From Bacillota bacterium (GTDB taxonomy: Bacteria > Bacillota > Clostridia > Christensenellales > SZUA-584): a DNA stretch of 13,496 nt. A program made the position numbers and the translations under genes. This document shows, one piece after another, positions 1 to 6,597 of the stretch (position 1 is the first letter of the stretch; each line of letters starts with the position of its first letter). The notes beneath the pieces were generated by a model. The model did not search any database. It saw only the letters and a program-made list of their open reading frames with translations, and was not told the origin of the DNA. The stretch is from positions 1 to 13,496 of the forward strand of contig JAEWWC010000195.1 of the NCBI GenBank assembly GCA_023396555.1, given 5' to 3'.

Positions 1-689
1 GGGAAGACAGGCCGGTGTGTGTGTCCGGCGACCAGCATCCGCCGGTTGTCGCATACCCACTCGATCAGCCGTTTCTCCGTCCGCTCGCGCCGAACATAGT
101 TCTTGGCTGCGCTGGTGGGGTCGCTGACGCCGAAGGATTCGAGCGGCCGCCATAGATGCCGCACCAGGAACCGGGCCAGCCGCCACCACGTGCTGTTCAG
201 CGCGTCCACCTGATGCCCGTGCACCAGCAGTATGTCGTCGCCGCTGCCGAACACAAGCCGGATGGAAGCGTATGTTTCAAGCAGCTGAAATCGCGTGATG
301 AGCCGGGCGCGCTGCGGACTGCGGCGCGCAGCCGGCTCATAGCGGCTGTTGGTGCGCTCGATGTCGTGGTTGCCCGTCAGTGCGTAAAAACGTCCATCGT
401 TCAAAAACCATGACAGGCGTTCGAACACCTCGGGGTGCGCGTCGATAATGCCGGCCAGCGAGCGGTTCTCCCACAGCTCGTCACCGTCGCCCAGCTCAAT
501 ATATGTATAGTTTTCCGCGTAATAATGCTGCAGTGCAGCCAGATAGACGTTGCGGTTCCTGAAGAACGTGTCGGCGCGGCTTCCGTCTCCCCGGTGACAG
601 TCGCTCATCAGCACGATGCGCGTGCTGCCGCCGCATTCCAGCACCTTCGCACTGCCCTGCAGCGCGGATAACCGTTTGAGATAATCCAT
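1..689 (-). CDS. Calcineurin-like metallophosphoesterase (C-terminal end cut by window edge)
   Basis: The minus strand is open from an ATG at 689 to the left edge (229 complete codons, no stop seen). The translation carries the metallophosphoesterase metal-binding series in order: SDCHRGD at about residues 29-35, GDGDE at 67-71, GNHD at 106-109, VHGHQ at 156-160 and GHTHRP at 222-227. These residues bind the dinuclear metal centre that hydrolyses phosphomono- or diesters. All core motifs are present, so only the C-terminus is missing. A GGGAGGGG ribosome binding site lies five bases before the start. There is no signal peptide, so a cytoplasmic enzyme is likely. The gene follows the amino-acid permease by 61 bases with no clear terminator between, so the two may be cotranscribed. 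The substrate is unknown; LpxH-like or nucleotide phosphoesterases share this architecture. Confidence 0.88.
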   Translation of the reverse strand, partial: MDYLKRLSALQGSAKVLECGGSTRIVLMSDCHRGDGSRADTFFRNRNVYLAALQHYYAENYTYIELGDGDELWENRSLAGIIDAHPEVFERLSWFLNDGRFYALTGNHDIERTNSRYEPAARRSPQRARLITRFQLLETYASIRLVFGSGDDILLVHGHQVDALNSTWWRLARFLVRHLWRPLESFGVSDPTSAAKNYVRRERTEKRLIEWVCDNRRMLVAGHTHRPVF

Positions 690-750
690 TGAAGCCCCTC
701 CCTGCTGATATCATATTCGCAGAGCGTGCGCATGTTGAGCGCGAGAGAGG

Positions 751-2163
751 TTATTCGGGCTTTTGGGAAGGGGCCCTACCGTTGAGCGCACTGTGTTTGC
801 GACCATAAAGCGCGTATATCACGATGCCAATTAGTATCCAGACGATGAAGCGTACCCATGTGGCCAGCGGCAGGTTGAACATTAAATACGTCGACATCAG
901 CGCGGACAGCGCGGGCACGAACGGCACCCACGGCACACGGAATGGACGCTCCAAGCTGGGCTGCGTGCGGCGCAGTATGATAACGCCAATTGCCACCACG
1001 GCGAGGGCCGACAGCGTTCCGATGTTGGCCATTTGCGCGATAAGGTCCACCGGGAAAAATGCACCCACCAGTGCGATCAGCACGCCCACAATCAATGTGC
1101 CCACGTACGGCGTCTCAAACCTCTTGTGCACGCGCCCGAGCAGCGGCGGAATCAGACCGTCCCGCGACATTGCGAAGAATATGCGCGTCTGCGCGAACAT
1201 CACGGCAATGAGCACGCTGGTGAGGCCCGCGAGTGCGCCAACCGATATGAACGCGGACGCCCAGCGGATGCCCGCAGACAACAATGCCGTGGATATGGGG
1301 GAGGGTGTGTTGAGCTGGGTGTAGGGCATCATGCCGTTCACCACCAGCGCCACCAGAATGTATAGCAGCGTGGAGACGATCAGCGACGCGATGATGCCGC
1401 GCGGCAGATCGCGCTTGGGGTTGCGCACCTCTTCGGCGGCGGTGGACACCGCGTCGAAACCGATGTACGCGAAAAACACGATGGCAGAGCCCTGTATAAT
1501 GCCGGGGAAGCCGTATGGCATGAACGGCGTGAAGTTTTTCTTGTGCACATAGAATACGCCGACGATGATGAACAGCGCCACCACCAGCAGCTTGACGGCC
1601 ACGATGATCTTGGTCAGCTTCGCGCTCTCCTTGGTGCCGCGTATCACCAGTAGCATCACCAGCAGCGAGATGACCACTGCCGGCAGGTTGAACACACCGC
1701 CCTCGAACGGTGAGTACGTCAGCGCCACGGGCAGCTCGATACCGATAGAGGAGAGCATGTCTGCAAAATATGAACCCCAGCCCACCGCCACCGCCCCGGC
1801 GGCCACGAGGTATTCGAGTATCAGATTCCAGCCGATGAGCCACGCGATCAGCTCACCCATCGCGGTATAGGCGTACGTGTAAGCGCTGCCCGCTACCGGC
1901 ACCATCGCGGATAGCTCTGCGTAGCATAGCGCCGCGAGACCCGCCGCGAAGCCGGATATCAGGAACGAGATGACCACCGCGGGGCCTGCGTAGAGCGCCG
2001 ATGCGACGCCCGTCAGCACGAATATGCCGGTGCCGATGATCGCGCCGATGCCAAGCGCCGTCAGATCCAGCGCACCCATAGAGCGGTTCAGTTGGTTCCG
2101 GTATGCCTGCGCCTCCATGCGCCCGATCGGTTTTTTCCGCAGCAGCAGTTCCTTGAAAGACAA
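751..2163 (-). CDS. APC-superfamily amino-acid permease (YfnA/cationic amino acid transporter-like)
   Basis: A 470-residue, very hydrophobic protein with about 12 predicted membrane segments. It has the APC signature of the first membrane helix, GIGAIIGTGIFVLTG (about residues 37-51), and the conserved CYAELSAMVPVAGSAYTY block of TM3. Family knowledge places it with YfnA/YhdG-type amino-acid/proton symporters of the cytoplasmic membrane. Length fits the family. The chosen start is a TTG (2161-2163) eight to nine bases after a GAGG ribosome binding site; the first in-frame ATG is 15 codons further in, and the residues between them (SFKELLLRKKPIG) are typical of family N-termini. No T-box or other riboswitch is evident in front of it, so the transported amino acid cannot be read from regulation. 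It probably shares a transcript with the phosphoesterase downstream. Confidence 0.93.
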   Translation of the reverse strand: MSFKELLLRKKPIGRMEAQAYRNQLNRSMGALDLTALGIGAIIGTGIFVLTGVASALYAGPAVVISFLISGFAAGLAALCYAELSAMVPVAGSAYTYAYTAMGELIAWLIGWNLILEYLVAAGAVAVGWGSYFADMLSSIGIELPVALTYSPFEGGVFNLPAVVISLLVMLLVIRGTKESAKLTKIIVAVKLLVVALFIIVGVFYVHKKNFTPFMPYGFPGIIQGSAIVFFAYIGFDAVSTAAEEVRNPKRDLPRGIIASLIVSTLLYILVALVVNGMMPYTQLNTPSPISTALLSAGIRWASAFISVGALAGLTSVLIAVMFAQTRIFFAMSRDGLIPPLLGRVHKRFETPYVGTLIVGVLIALVGAFFPVDLIAQMANIGTLSALAVVAIGVIILRRTQPSLERPFRVPWVPFVPALSALMSTYLMFNLPLATWVRFIVWILIGIVIYALYGRKHSALNGRAPSQKPE

Positions 2164-2211
2164 AGGGATTACCTCATTGCATGTTTTGTTTAGTGTGCGG
2201 AGGAAGGTGAG

Positions 2212-2239
2212 ATTTTATGTAAAATGGACGGATTGAAAA
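2212..2239 (-). promoter_or_regulatory. Possible sigma-A promoter of the permease gene
   Basis: On the minus strand a TTTTCA box (2234-2239) and a TAAAAT box (2212-2217) are separated by 16 bases, leaving a leader of about 40 bases before the TTG start. The -35 is weak. It is the best candidate in this short intergenic stretch but is only tentative. Confidence 0.3.
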
Positions 2240-2258
2240 CTCCTTCGCAAATGAAACA

Positions 2259-2267
2259 TGGTATAAT
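2259..2267 (+). promoter_or_regulatory. Extended -10 promoter in front of the GIY-YIG gene
   Basis: TGGTATAAT on the plus strand is a perfect extended -10 element (TGn plus TATAAT at 2262-2267). It sits 16 bases before the AAGGAG ribosome binding site (2283-2288) of the GIY-YIG pseudogene. No -35 box lies at the standard distance, as is common for extended -10 promoters. Confidence 0.5.
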
Positions 2268-2295
2268 TGTATATAGTTTTTTAAGGAGATCAGCA

Positions 2296-2587
2296 GTGGA
2301 GTAGAGTATTACGTATATATGATGGCAAGCCGATATCGTAACATACTGTATACGGGGATGACGAACAATCTGGCACGCCGCGTCTACGAGCATCGTAATC
2401 ACTTTATACCAGGATTCACCTCGAAATATAACGTGGATATGCTGGTCTATTTTGAGAAGACAGATCAAGTGAAGGCGGCTATTGCAAGAGAGAAACAGAT
2501 CAAAGGATAGAGAGTAGGTCAAAGAAAAACGTGCTTGTGGAAACCCTGAACCCGGAATGGACTGATCTCGCAAAGGATTGGATGTAG
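2296..2587 (+). pseudogene. GIY-YIG nuclease (small UPF0213-like protein), frameshifted
   Basis: The longest open piece (2319-2510) encodes the core of a small GIY-YIG domain: LYTGMTNNLARRVYEH, then GFTSKYNVDMLVYFE and AIAREKQIKG. The expected start is a GTG at 2296, seven bases after AAGGAG (2283-2288), but it hits a stop after two codons. The cause is a perfect 5-bp tandem duplication GAGTA/GAGTA at 2299-2308. Removing one copy gives M-E-Y-Y-V-Y-M-M-A-S, restoring the first (GIY-equivalent, YVY) motif. A second lesion follows IKG: two extra bases (T2508, A2509) create the stop at 2508. Without them the frame continues ESRSKKNVLVETLNPEWTDL and ends at 2587, matching the normal family C-terminus. 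The repaired protein would have about 94 residues, the usual size. Programmed frameshifting is possible but two lesions favour decay. Confidence 0.8.
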
Positions 2588-2598
2588 CGCCATACCAA

Positions 2599-2678
2599 CT
2601 GTCATTCCGAGCTTGCGAGGAAATCCCATTCTGAGGAGCGCTTGAGAAGGGGATGCTTCGCTTCGCTCTGCATGACAG
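2599..2678. repeat. Imperfect palindromic dispersed-type repeat (CHAERSEAS family)
   Basis: The element is bounded by CTGTCAT (2599-2605) and its exact complement ATGACAG (2672-2678). The two arms of about 28 bases are imperfect inverted copies of each other: the left arm runs CTGTCATTCCGAGC then GCGAGG, and the right arm read backwards runs CTGTCATGCAGAGC then GAAGCG. Read on the minus strand it gives CHAERSEASPS, the well-known spurious peptide of a repeat found many times in diverse bacterial genomes. It starts 11 bases after the repaired end of the GIY-YIG gene. Whether it is multicopy in this genome cannot be seen here. Confidence 0.7.
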
Positions 2679-2685
2679 GAGACAG

Positions 2686-2715
2686 AAAAGCGCCAGTTTT
2701 TCAACCGACGCTTTT
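2686..2715 (-). terminator. Rho-independent terminator of the acyl-CoA synthetase operon
   Basis: AAAAGCG (2686-2692) and CGCTTTT (2709-2715) form the base of a hairpin of about 13 pairs, with two G-U pairs and a GAAA loop, starting 31 bases after the synthetase stop codon. It ends in a T-run on the minus strand; the flanking A-run could make it work from both sides. Confidence 0.65.
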
Positions 2716-2746
2716 CCACCCTATATACATCTCCCCAGATAGTATG

Positions 2747-4402
2747 CTATTTGTTCTTGTCGCGCTCCCGCAGCTCCACGCGGCGTATCTTGCCGCTGAT
2801 GGTCTTGGGCAGCTCGGTAACAAACTCGATCACGCGCGGGTACTTGTACGGCGCAGTCACCTTCTTCACATGCTCCTGCAGCTCCTTGGCGAGCGCATCG
2901 GAGGCCTCCCAGCCCTTGGCGAGGACGATGGTCGCCTTCACGACCTGCCCGCGGTCCGGGTGCGGCACGCCGGTGATGGCCGTCTCCAGCACGGCGGGGT
3001 GCTCCATCAGCGCGCTTTCCACCTCGAACGGCCCGATGCGGTAGCCGGAGGACTTGATCACGTCGTCAGTGCGGCCCACGTACCAGTAGTAACCGTCCTC
3101 GTCCTTCCACGCCACGTCGCCGGTATGATACATGCCGTCGTGCCAGACGCGGCTGGTCAGCTCCTCGTCGCGGAAATAGCCGAGGAACATACCGGGGTTG
3201 ACGCCGTTGTCGGTACGCACCACGATTTCACCCGTCTCGCCCCAGTTGCACGGCTCGCCCGCTTCGTTCACGATATCCACGTCGAACAGCGGCGAGGGCT
3301 TGCCCATGGAACCCGGCTTGGGCGTCATCCAGATGTACGTACCCACGGTGACGGTCAGTTCCGTCTGGCCGTAAATCTCATACAGCTTGAGGCCGGTGGC
3401 CTTCTCGAACTGGAGGAATACCTCGGGGTTTAAGGGTTCGCCCGCGGTGGTGGCCCATTTCATGTGCGAGAAATCGTATTTGCTGAGGTCTTCCTTGATG
3501 AAGTAGCGGTATACGGTGGGCGGCGCGCAGAACGTCGTTACCCTGTGCTCGCAGATAGCCTTGAGCATCTCGGAAGGCGTGAACTTCTCGTGGTCGTACA
3601 CGAACACCGCCGTCTCGGCCAGCCACTGGCCGTACAGCTTGCCCCAGACCGACTTCGCCCAGCCCGTCTCCGACACCGTAAGGTGCATGCCATCCGGGTC
3701 GCAGTTGTGCCAGAACACCGCGGTGGGTATGTGCCCCAGCGGATAGGTGAACGAGTGCGCCACCATCTTGGGCATGCCGGTGGTACCGGACGTGAAATAC
3801 AGCAGCATCATGTCGTCGTTGGACGGCTGATCCTGAGGCGCAGGTTTGACAAAGTTTTCGCTTGCGTTCTCCGTGCCTTTGTCGTAGTTGAGCCAGCCCT
3901 CGCGGTCGCCGCAGAGCAGCTTGAGCTTAAGCGACGGCATATCCTTGGCAGCGTCGATGCGCGCCTTGATGTCGCCGGAGTCGGTGCAGATGATAGCTTT
4001 CACACCCGCGGCGTTCACGCGGTAGGTGATGTCCTTCTCGGTCAGCAGGTGCGTCGCGGGTATCGTGACCGCGCCCAGCTTGTGCAGCGCCATAATGGTG
4101 AACCAGAACTGCCAGTCGCGCTTCAGTATGATCATCACCATGTCGCCCTTGCCAATGCCGAGGGAGGACAGATAGTGCGCTGCCTTGTCGGACAGGCGCT
4201 TCATATCGGCGAAGCTGATGATGCGCTTCGCGCCCTGATCGTTCGTCCAGTACAGCGCCGTCTTGTCCGGCTTCGTCACCGCCAGCTCGTCGAGCACGTC
4301 GAAAGCGAAGTTGAAACGCTCCGGCACGGTGATCTTAAAGTTCTGATGGAAATCCTCGTAGGATGTAAAGTCTGCTTGTGCGTATTTCTCGAATATCCTC
4401 AT
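2747..4402 (-). CDS. AMP-forming acyl-CoA synthetase (acetyl-/medium-chain acyl-CoA synthetase-like)
   Basis: A 551-residue adenylate-forming enzyme that would activate a carboxylic acid with ATP to an acyl-AMP and transfer it to coenzyme A in the cytoplasm. The ANL-family motifs are complete: phosphate-binding loop YFTSGTTGMPK (202-212), YGQTE (344-348), the YHTGD aspartate (about 429), the hinge block YVGRTDDVIKSSGYRIGP (441-458) and the C-terminal catalytic lysine in SGKIRR (Lys538). Length and the N-terminal region fit the medium-chain/acetyl-CoA synthetase-like branch better than phenylacetate-CoA ligases. The ATG at 4402 follows a GGGGGCG ribosome binding site. The gene starts 10 bases after the XRE-cupin gene and is the second gene behind the T-box leader, so it is probably controlled by charging of a tRNA, most likely tRNA-Ile. 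The acid is not readable from sequence; propionate or 2-methylbutyrate would fit an isoleucine role. Confidence 0.93.
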   Translation of the reverse strand: MRIFEKYAQADFTSYEDFHQNFKITVPERFNFAFDVLDELAVTKPDKTALYWTNDQGAKRIISFADMKRLSDKAAHYLSSLGIGKGDMVMIILKRDWQFWFTIMALHKLGAVTIPATHLLTEKDITYRVNAAGVKAIICTDSGDIKARIDAAKDMPSLKLKLLCGDREGWLNYDKGTENASENFVKPAPQDQPSNDDMMLLYFTSGTTGMPKMVAHSFTYPLGHIPTAVFWHNCDPDGMHLTVSETGWAKSVWGKLYGQWLAETAVFVYDHEKFTPSEMLKAICEHRVTTFCAPPTVYRYFIKEDLSKYDFSHMKWATTAGEPLNPEVFLQFEKATGLKLYEIYGQTELTVTVGTYIWMTPKPGSMGKPSPLFDVDIVNEAGEPCNWGETGEIVVRTDNGVNPGMFLGYFRDEELTSRVWHDGMYHTGDVAWKDEDGYYWYVGRTDDVIKSSGYRIGPFEVESALMEHPAVLETAITGVPHPDRGQVVKATIVLAKGWEASDALAKELQEHVKKVTAPYKYPRVIEFVTELPKTISGKIRRVELRERDKNK

Positions 4403-4412
4403 ATGCGCCCCC

Positions 4413-4967
4413 TTATTTTGCGATCACGGCAAGGAAACGGCACGGGCCGCCCTCCGCCTGCATGGCATGCTTGTGCTTGGCGTCGTAGTACACCGCGTCG
4501 CCCGCCTGCATTTTCAGAGCTTGGTTGTCGATGTACAGCGTCATCGAGCCCTCCAGCACGTAGTCGAACTCGTGGCCCTCGTGCGCGTTCATGTGCGAAC
4601 GGGCGTCCACGCCGCTGGGCTCCACCGTTACCACAAACGGCTCCATCTTCTTGTTCTTGAATATGGGGGCGAGGTGCTCATACTTGTACTCCTTGCGGCG
4701 CTCCAGCTTGAGCCCCGCGCCGCTTTTGACAAACGAGCATACCTTAAGCCGCGGCGTTTCGCCCGTCATCAGGTCCACGATGTCCACGCCCAGCCGGCCC
4801 GCCGCCGAATACAGGAACGAGAAGGAAAAATCGTTCCGGCCCGCTTCGTATTCGAGGTATGCCGCCTCGTCCATTCCGACCGCTATCGCCATGTCAGCCG
4901 CCGACACATCCATGATCTCCCGCAGCGCCTTTAAACGCTCCGCGATCAGCATCAGCCTTTCATCCAT
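4413..4967 (-). CDS. XRE-family transcriptional regulator with C-terminal cupin domain
   Basis: A 184-residue protein with an N-terminal helix-turn-helix (about residues 7-66, with DVSAADMAIAVGMDEAAYLEYEAG as the core) and a C-terminal cupin_2 domain (about 108-182). Cupin motif 1 is HMNAHEGHEFDYVLEG (125-140) and motif 2 is GDAVYYDAKHKHAM (156-169); their histidines and glutamate suggest a metal or small ligand pocket. Family knowledge: such proteins bind DNA as dimers and often control a neighbouring metabolic gene, here the acyl-CoA synthetase 10 bases downstream. The start is taken at ATG 4967, ten bases after GGAG. The frame is open up to 5054, but that stretch lies inside the T-box terminator and antiterminator and cannot be coding. 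It is the first gene of the T-box operon, so regulator and enzyme would rise together. The ligand is unknown. Confidence 0.93.
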   Translation of the reverse strand: MDERLMLIAERLKALREIMDVSAADMAIAVGMDEAAYLEYEAGRNDFSFSFLYSAAGRLGVDIVDLMTGETPRLKVCSFVKSGAGLKLERRKEYKYEHLAPIFKNKKMEPFVVTVEPSGVDARSHMNAHEGHEFDYVLEGSMTLYIDNQALKMQAGDAVYYDAKHKHAMQAEGGPCRFLAVIAK

Positions 4968-5006
4968 AACCTGTTCACTCCTTTGTGTTATATTTTCCGA
5001 AACAAA

Positions 5007-5037
5007 TAAAAAAGCTCCATCCCCTATGGGACGAAGC
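5007..5037 (-). terminator. T-box intrinsic terminator
   Basis: On the minus strand GCTTCGTCCC and GGGATGGAGC (5014-5037) form a ten-pair stem with an ATAG loop, followed by a TTTTTTATTTG run. It sits directly after the T-box sequence, whose bases would pair into the competing antiterminator. It is 40 bases before the XRE-cupin start and acts as the regulatory switch. Confidence 0.9.
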
Positions 5038-5265
5038 ATACTCCGCGGTACCACCCAATTTGGCCGACAATCCGGCCCTCCTTGACCAAGGCTCCAACAA
5101 GCCCGCTGCGTGTAACGGTGCAGACGCCGTTCGGCTCCTACCTGTCGGAACCGCCGCTCGGAAGTGATGCAAACCGCGCCGCCGCCGCTCCGTTTCCACC
5201 CTCCGGAGCTCTCTTTGGTTGGCTCATGCGCGCCACGTCTTCGTCATCGCGTTTAACGAATAATT
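5007..5265 (-). promoter_or_regulatory. T-box riboswitch leader, likely isoleucine-specific (AUC specifier)
   Basis: The minus-strand leader has the T-box landmarks in order. Stem I contains GACGAAGACG, then the distal AGAGAGC element with GGGTGGAAAC (5' half around 5190-5245). Next come the candidate specifier and CTTCCGAGC, the AGGTAGGAGCCGAACGG block with its complementary CCGTTAC (around 5110-5145), and finally the hallmark tRNA-acceptor-binding sequence GGGTGGTACCGCGG (5043-5056) just before the terminator. The specifier is read as AUC at 5166-5168, because it is followed by the usual purine in A-CUUCCGAGC. Uncharged tRNA-Ile would stabilise the antiterminator and let transcription enter the XRE-cupin and acyl-CoA synthetase genes. 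The T-box identity is near certain; the amino acid depends on the loop register, with histidine (CAU) or alanine (GCA) as less likely readings. Confidence 0.92.
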
Positions 5266-5271
5266 GTGATT

Positions 5272-5300
5272 ATAGTATCATGGCAAAACGCAGTTGTCAA
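5272..5300 (-). promoter_or_regulatory. Sigma-A promoter of the T-box operon
   Basis: A perfect TTGACA -35 box (complement at 5295-5300) is followed after 17 bases by TACTAT (5272-5277), with a perfect TATAAT overlapping three bases downstream (5269-5274). Transcription would begin near 5262-5265, just ahead of Stem I of the T-box. Confidence 0.8.
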
Positions 5301-5390
5301 TTACTTGAACCGCCGACCACATTCTTTTGCATGATTCGAGCCTGCGGGAGGGCTTTTGCACGACTGTACGTCATGCAGTCCGTTCGTTTA

Positions 5391-6026
5391 TCACCAATAC
5401 ATTCGCAGCCAGTCGGTCAGCTTGCTGGCAACCATCGGCCCGGTTTCGATGGCGGTATCGGACAGGTCTTTGAGCTCGTCGCTGCGGCCGAGCAGCACAA
5501 CAGCCACGCCTGCTTCACGGGCCACCTGCAGCGCAGGCTGGCAGGCCTCTGCAAGCACCGGTTCCAGTATAACCACGTCCGCGCCAGCCACAATAGCATC
5601 CTCCAGCTGTATCATCTGGGTTTCCGCATCGCGGTCGGCCTCGCTAACCGTCAGTGTGTAGCCAGCGTCTTCCATGGCCGCGGCGATATCGTCCGCCTGA
5701 TGCGTATACCAGGCGGCGGAATCATCCGCAATCAGCAGGCAGACAATGAGCGGCGCATCATCTGCGCTAATGTCACCGGGCGTTACAACCGCCGCGGGAC
5801 GCAAGGGCGCGATCGGTTGGATCACACCGAGAAACAGCAGCATGACAACAGCGGCGAGCAGCGCGCACGCCATACCCAAAATGACAGCCGGAACGTTAAC
5901 TTTATGCTGAGCATTCGGGGCAGGTACCGGCGGTGGAACGTAAGGCGACGGTTCCAACGGGTGACCGCATGATGTGCAGAACCGACTGTCCGCGCCGTTG
6001 GCATGCCCGCACCGGTTGCAGATCAT
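5391..6026 (-). CDS. Zinc-ribbon, membrane-anchored protein with a partial periplasmic-binding-protein-like domain
   Basis: A 211-residue protein of unusual build. Residues 1-24 form a zinc ribbon with two CxxC pairs (Cys3/Cys6 and Cys17/Cys20). A proline-rich linker follows (about 25-42), then one membrane segment (about 46-69), then an outward domain (about 93-205). That domain resembles the first half of a type-1 (sugar/ribose-type) binding protein, with QIEDLI-like spacing in MIQLEDAIVAGADVVILEPV and a following AREAGVAVVLLGRSD. Full binding proteins of this fold have about 280 residues, so only one lobe is present. The frame simply ends in TGA and no continuation is visible after it. The start has an ideal GGAGG with seven bases spacing. 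A sensor or scaffold linking an outer ligand to the cytoplasmic ribbon is conceivable, but no function is known from sequence. Confidence 0.82.
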   Translation of the reverse strand: MICNRCGHANGADSRFCTSCGHPLEPSPYVPPPVPAPNAQHKVNVPAVILGMACALLAAVVMLLFLGVIQPIAPLRPAAVVTPGDISADDAPLIVCLLIADDSAAWYTHQADDIAAAMEDAGYTLTVSEADRDAETQMIQLEDAIVAGADVVILEPVLAEACQPALQVAREAGVAVVLLGRSDELKDLSDTAIETGPMVASKLTDWLRMYW

Positions 6027-6076
6027 AATCGCACCTCCGTAACGGTTTTTGAATGGGAAAAGGGTTATAAAATTAT

Positions 6077-6108
6077 ATTATATTGTTGGGGCTCTCGTGA
6101 GATGACAA
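6077..6108 (-). promoter_or_regulatory. Possible promoter of the zinc-ribbon protein gene
   Basis: The minus strand has TTGTCA (complement at 6103-6108), with CAATAT after 17 bases and two overlapping TATAAT sequences (6077-6082 and 6072-6077) after 20 or more. The layout is close to that of the T-box promoter. The 17-base -10 is weak, so the exact hexamer is uncertain. Confidence 0.45.
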
Positions 6109-6121
6109 CAGCCGCCCCGTC

Positions 6122-6463
6122 TTATTTCAGCCGTCCGCCGGTGCCCCAGCTGTTCATCTCAAATATATTGAGGTACAAGTTATGCGGCTTGATGCCGAGC
6201 AGCTGCTCCATCGCCGCGAATACCGCCTCGGTCATCGCTTCCTTACTGGCCTGCTCCGCAGCGCCGTACAGCCGCACCTCAATGAAGCCGCCGTCGATGG
6301 GCTTGCCGTTCATATAGATCGTCCGGCTGTCCGTAATGTCGATCATCGTGACCGCCTCGGTCTTGCCGGGGATGAGCGTGATCACTTCGCCGAGCCTAGC
6401 TTTAAGCTGTTCCTTTTGTGTGTCCTCTAACGTTTGGGATACGTTCACCTGAATGAATGGCAT
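6122..6463 (-). CDS. MIF/4-oxalocrotonate tautomerase-superfamily protein
   Basis: A 113-residue protein beginning MPFIQVNVS. In this superfamily the initiator methionine is removed and Pro1 acts as the catalytic base in keto-enol tautomerisation. The length and the blocks LIPGKTE (30-36, placing a lysine near MIF Lys32), FIEVRLYGAA and LYLNIFEMNSWG match the MIF-like (phenylpyruvate tautomerase-type) branch rather than the roughly 62-residue 4-OT enzymes. It would form a cytoplasmic trimer. The ATG at 6463 has AGGAG with six bases spacing; an upstream in-frame extension to 6631 would remove the N-terminal proline and covers the promoter, so it is rejected. It is probably a monocistronic gene, since the next gene downstream appears to have its own promoter. 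The natural substrate is unknown. Confidence 0.9.
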   Translation of the reverse strand: MPFIQVNVSQTLEDTQKEQLKARLGEVITLIPGKTEAVTMIDITDSRTIYMNGKPIDGGFIEVRLYGAAEQASKEAMTEAVFAAMEQLLGIKPHNLYLNIFEMNSWGTGGRLK

Positions 6464-6491
6464 GATGGTCTCCTGTTCGTTTGATATTTGG

Positions 6492-6520
6492 ATTATACAG
6501 CTAACCGGCATCGAAAACAA
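6492..6520 (-). promoter_or_regulatory. Promoter of the tautomerase gene
   Basis: A perfect TATAAT (complement at 6492-6497) lies 17 bases after TTGTTT (6515-6520) on the minus strand. This gives a leader of about 20-25 bases before the tautomerase start. Confidence 0.6.
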
Positions 6521-6597
6521 TATATTACGGGACAGCCGGAATGGATCTGTATTAATGTGGAAAACGGCATACAATAAGAGGCATGGAGGTGAGCAGA

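Noticed and set aside
690..750. Terminator between the permease and the phosphoesterase genes
   Set aside because: Only short imperfect pairings near GAGCGTGCGC are visible and there is no T-run.
1115..1843. 242-codon minus-strand frame inside the permease gene
   Set aside because: It is a shifted frame of the clear APC permease, rich in Arg/His/Gly and without membrane segments.
2519..2719. Minus-strand ORF reading CHAERSEASPS
   Set aside because: This is the well-known spurious translation of a dispersed palindromic repeat, and it also spans the synthetase terminator.
2642..4660. Long plus-strand frames opposite the acyl-CoA synthetase and XRE-cupin genes
   Set aside because: They are antisense to strongly conserved proteins; they arise from GC-rich codon use and have no family resemblance or start signals.
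4968..5054. N-terminal extension of the XRE-cupin protein
   Set aside because: The extra codons lie in the T-box sequence and terminator hairpin; the ATG at 4967 has its own GGAG site after them.
5301..5390. Terminator after the zinc-ribbon protein gene
   Set aside because: A five-pair GACTG/CAGTC hairpin is present but too weak and lacks a T-run.
6583..6597. Earlier ATG for the PstS-like lipoprotein
   Set aside because: The ATG at 6598 has GGAGG eight bases ahead; the earlier ATG lacks a site and overlaps that element.
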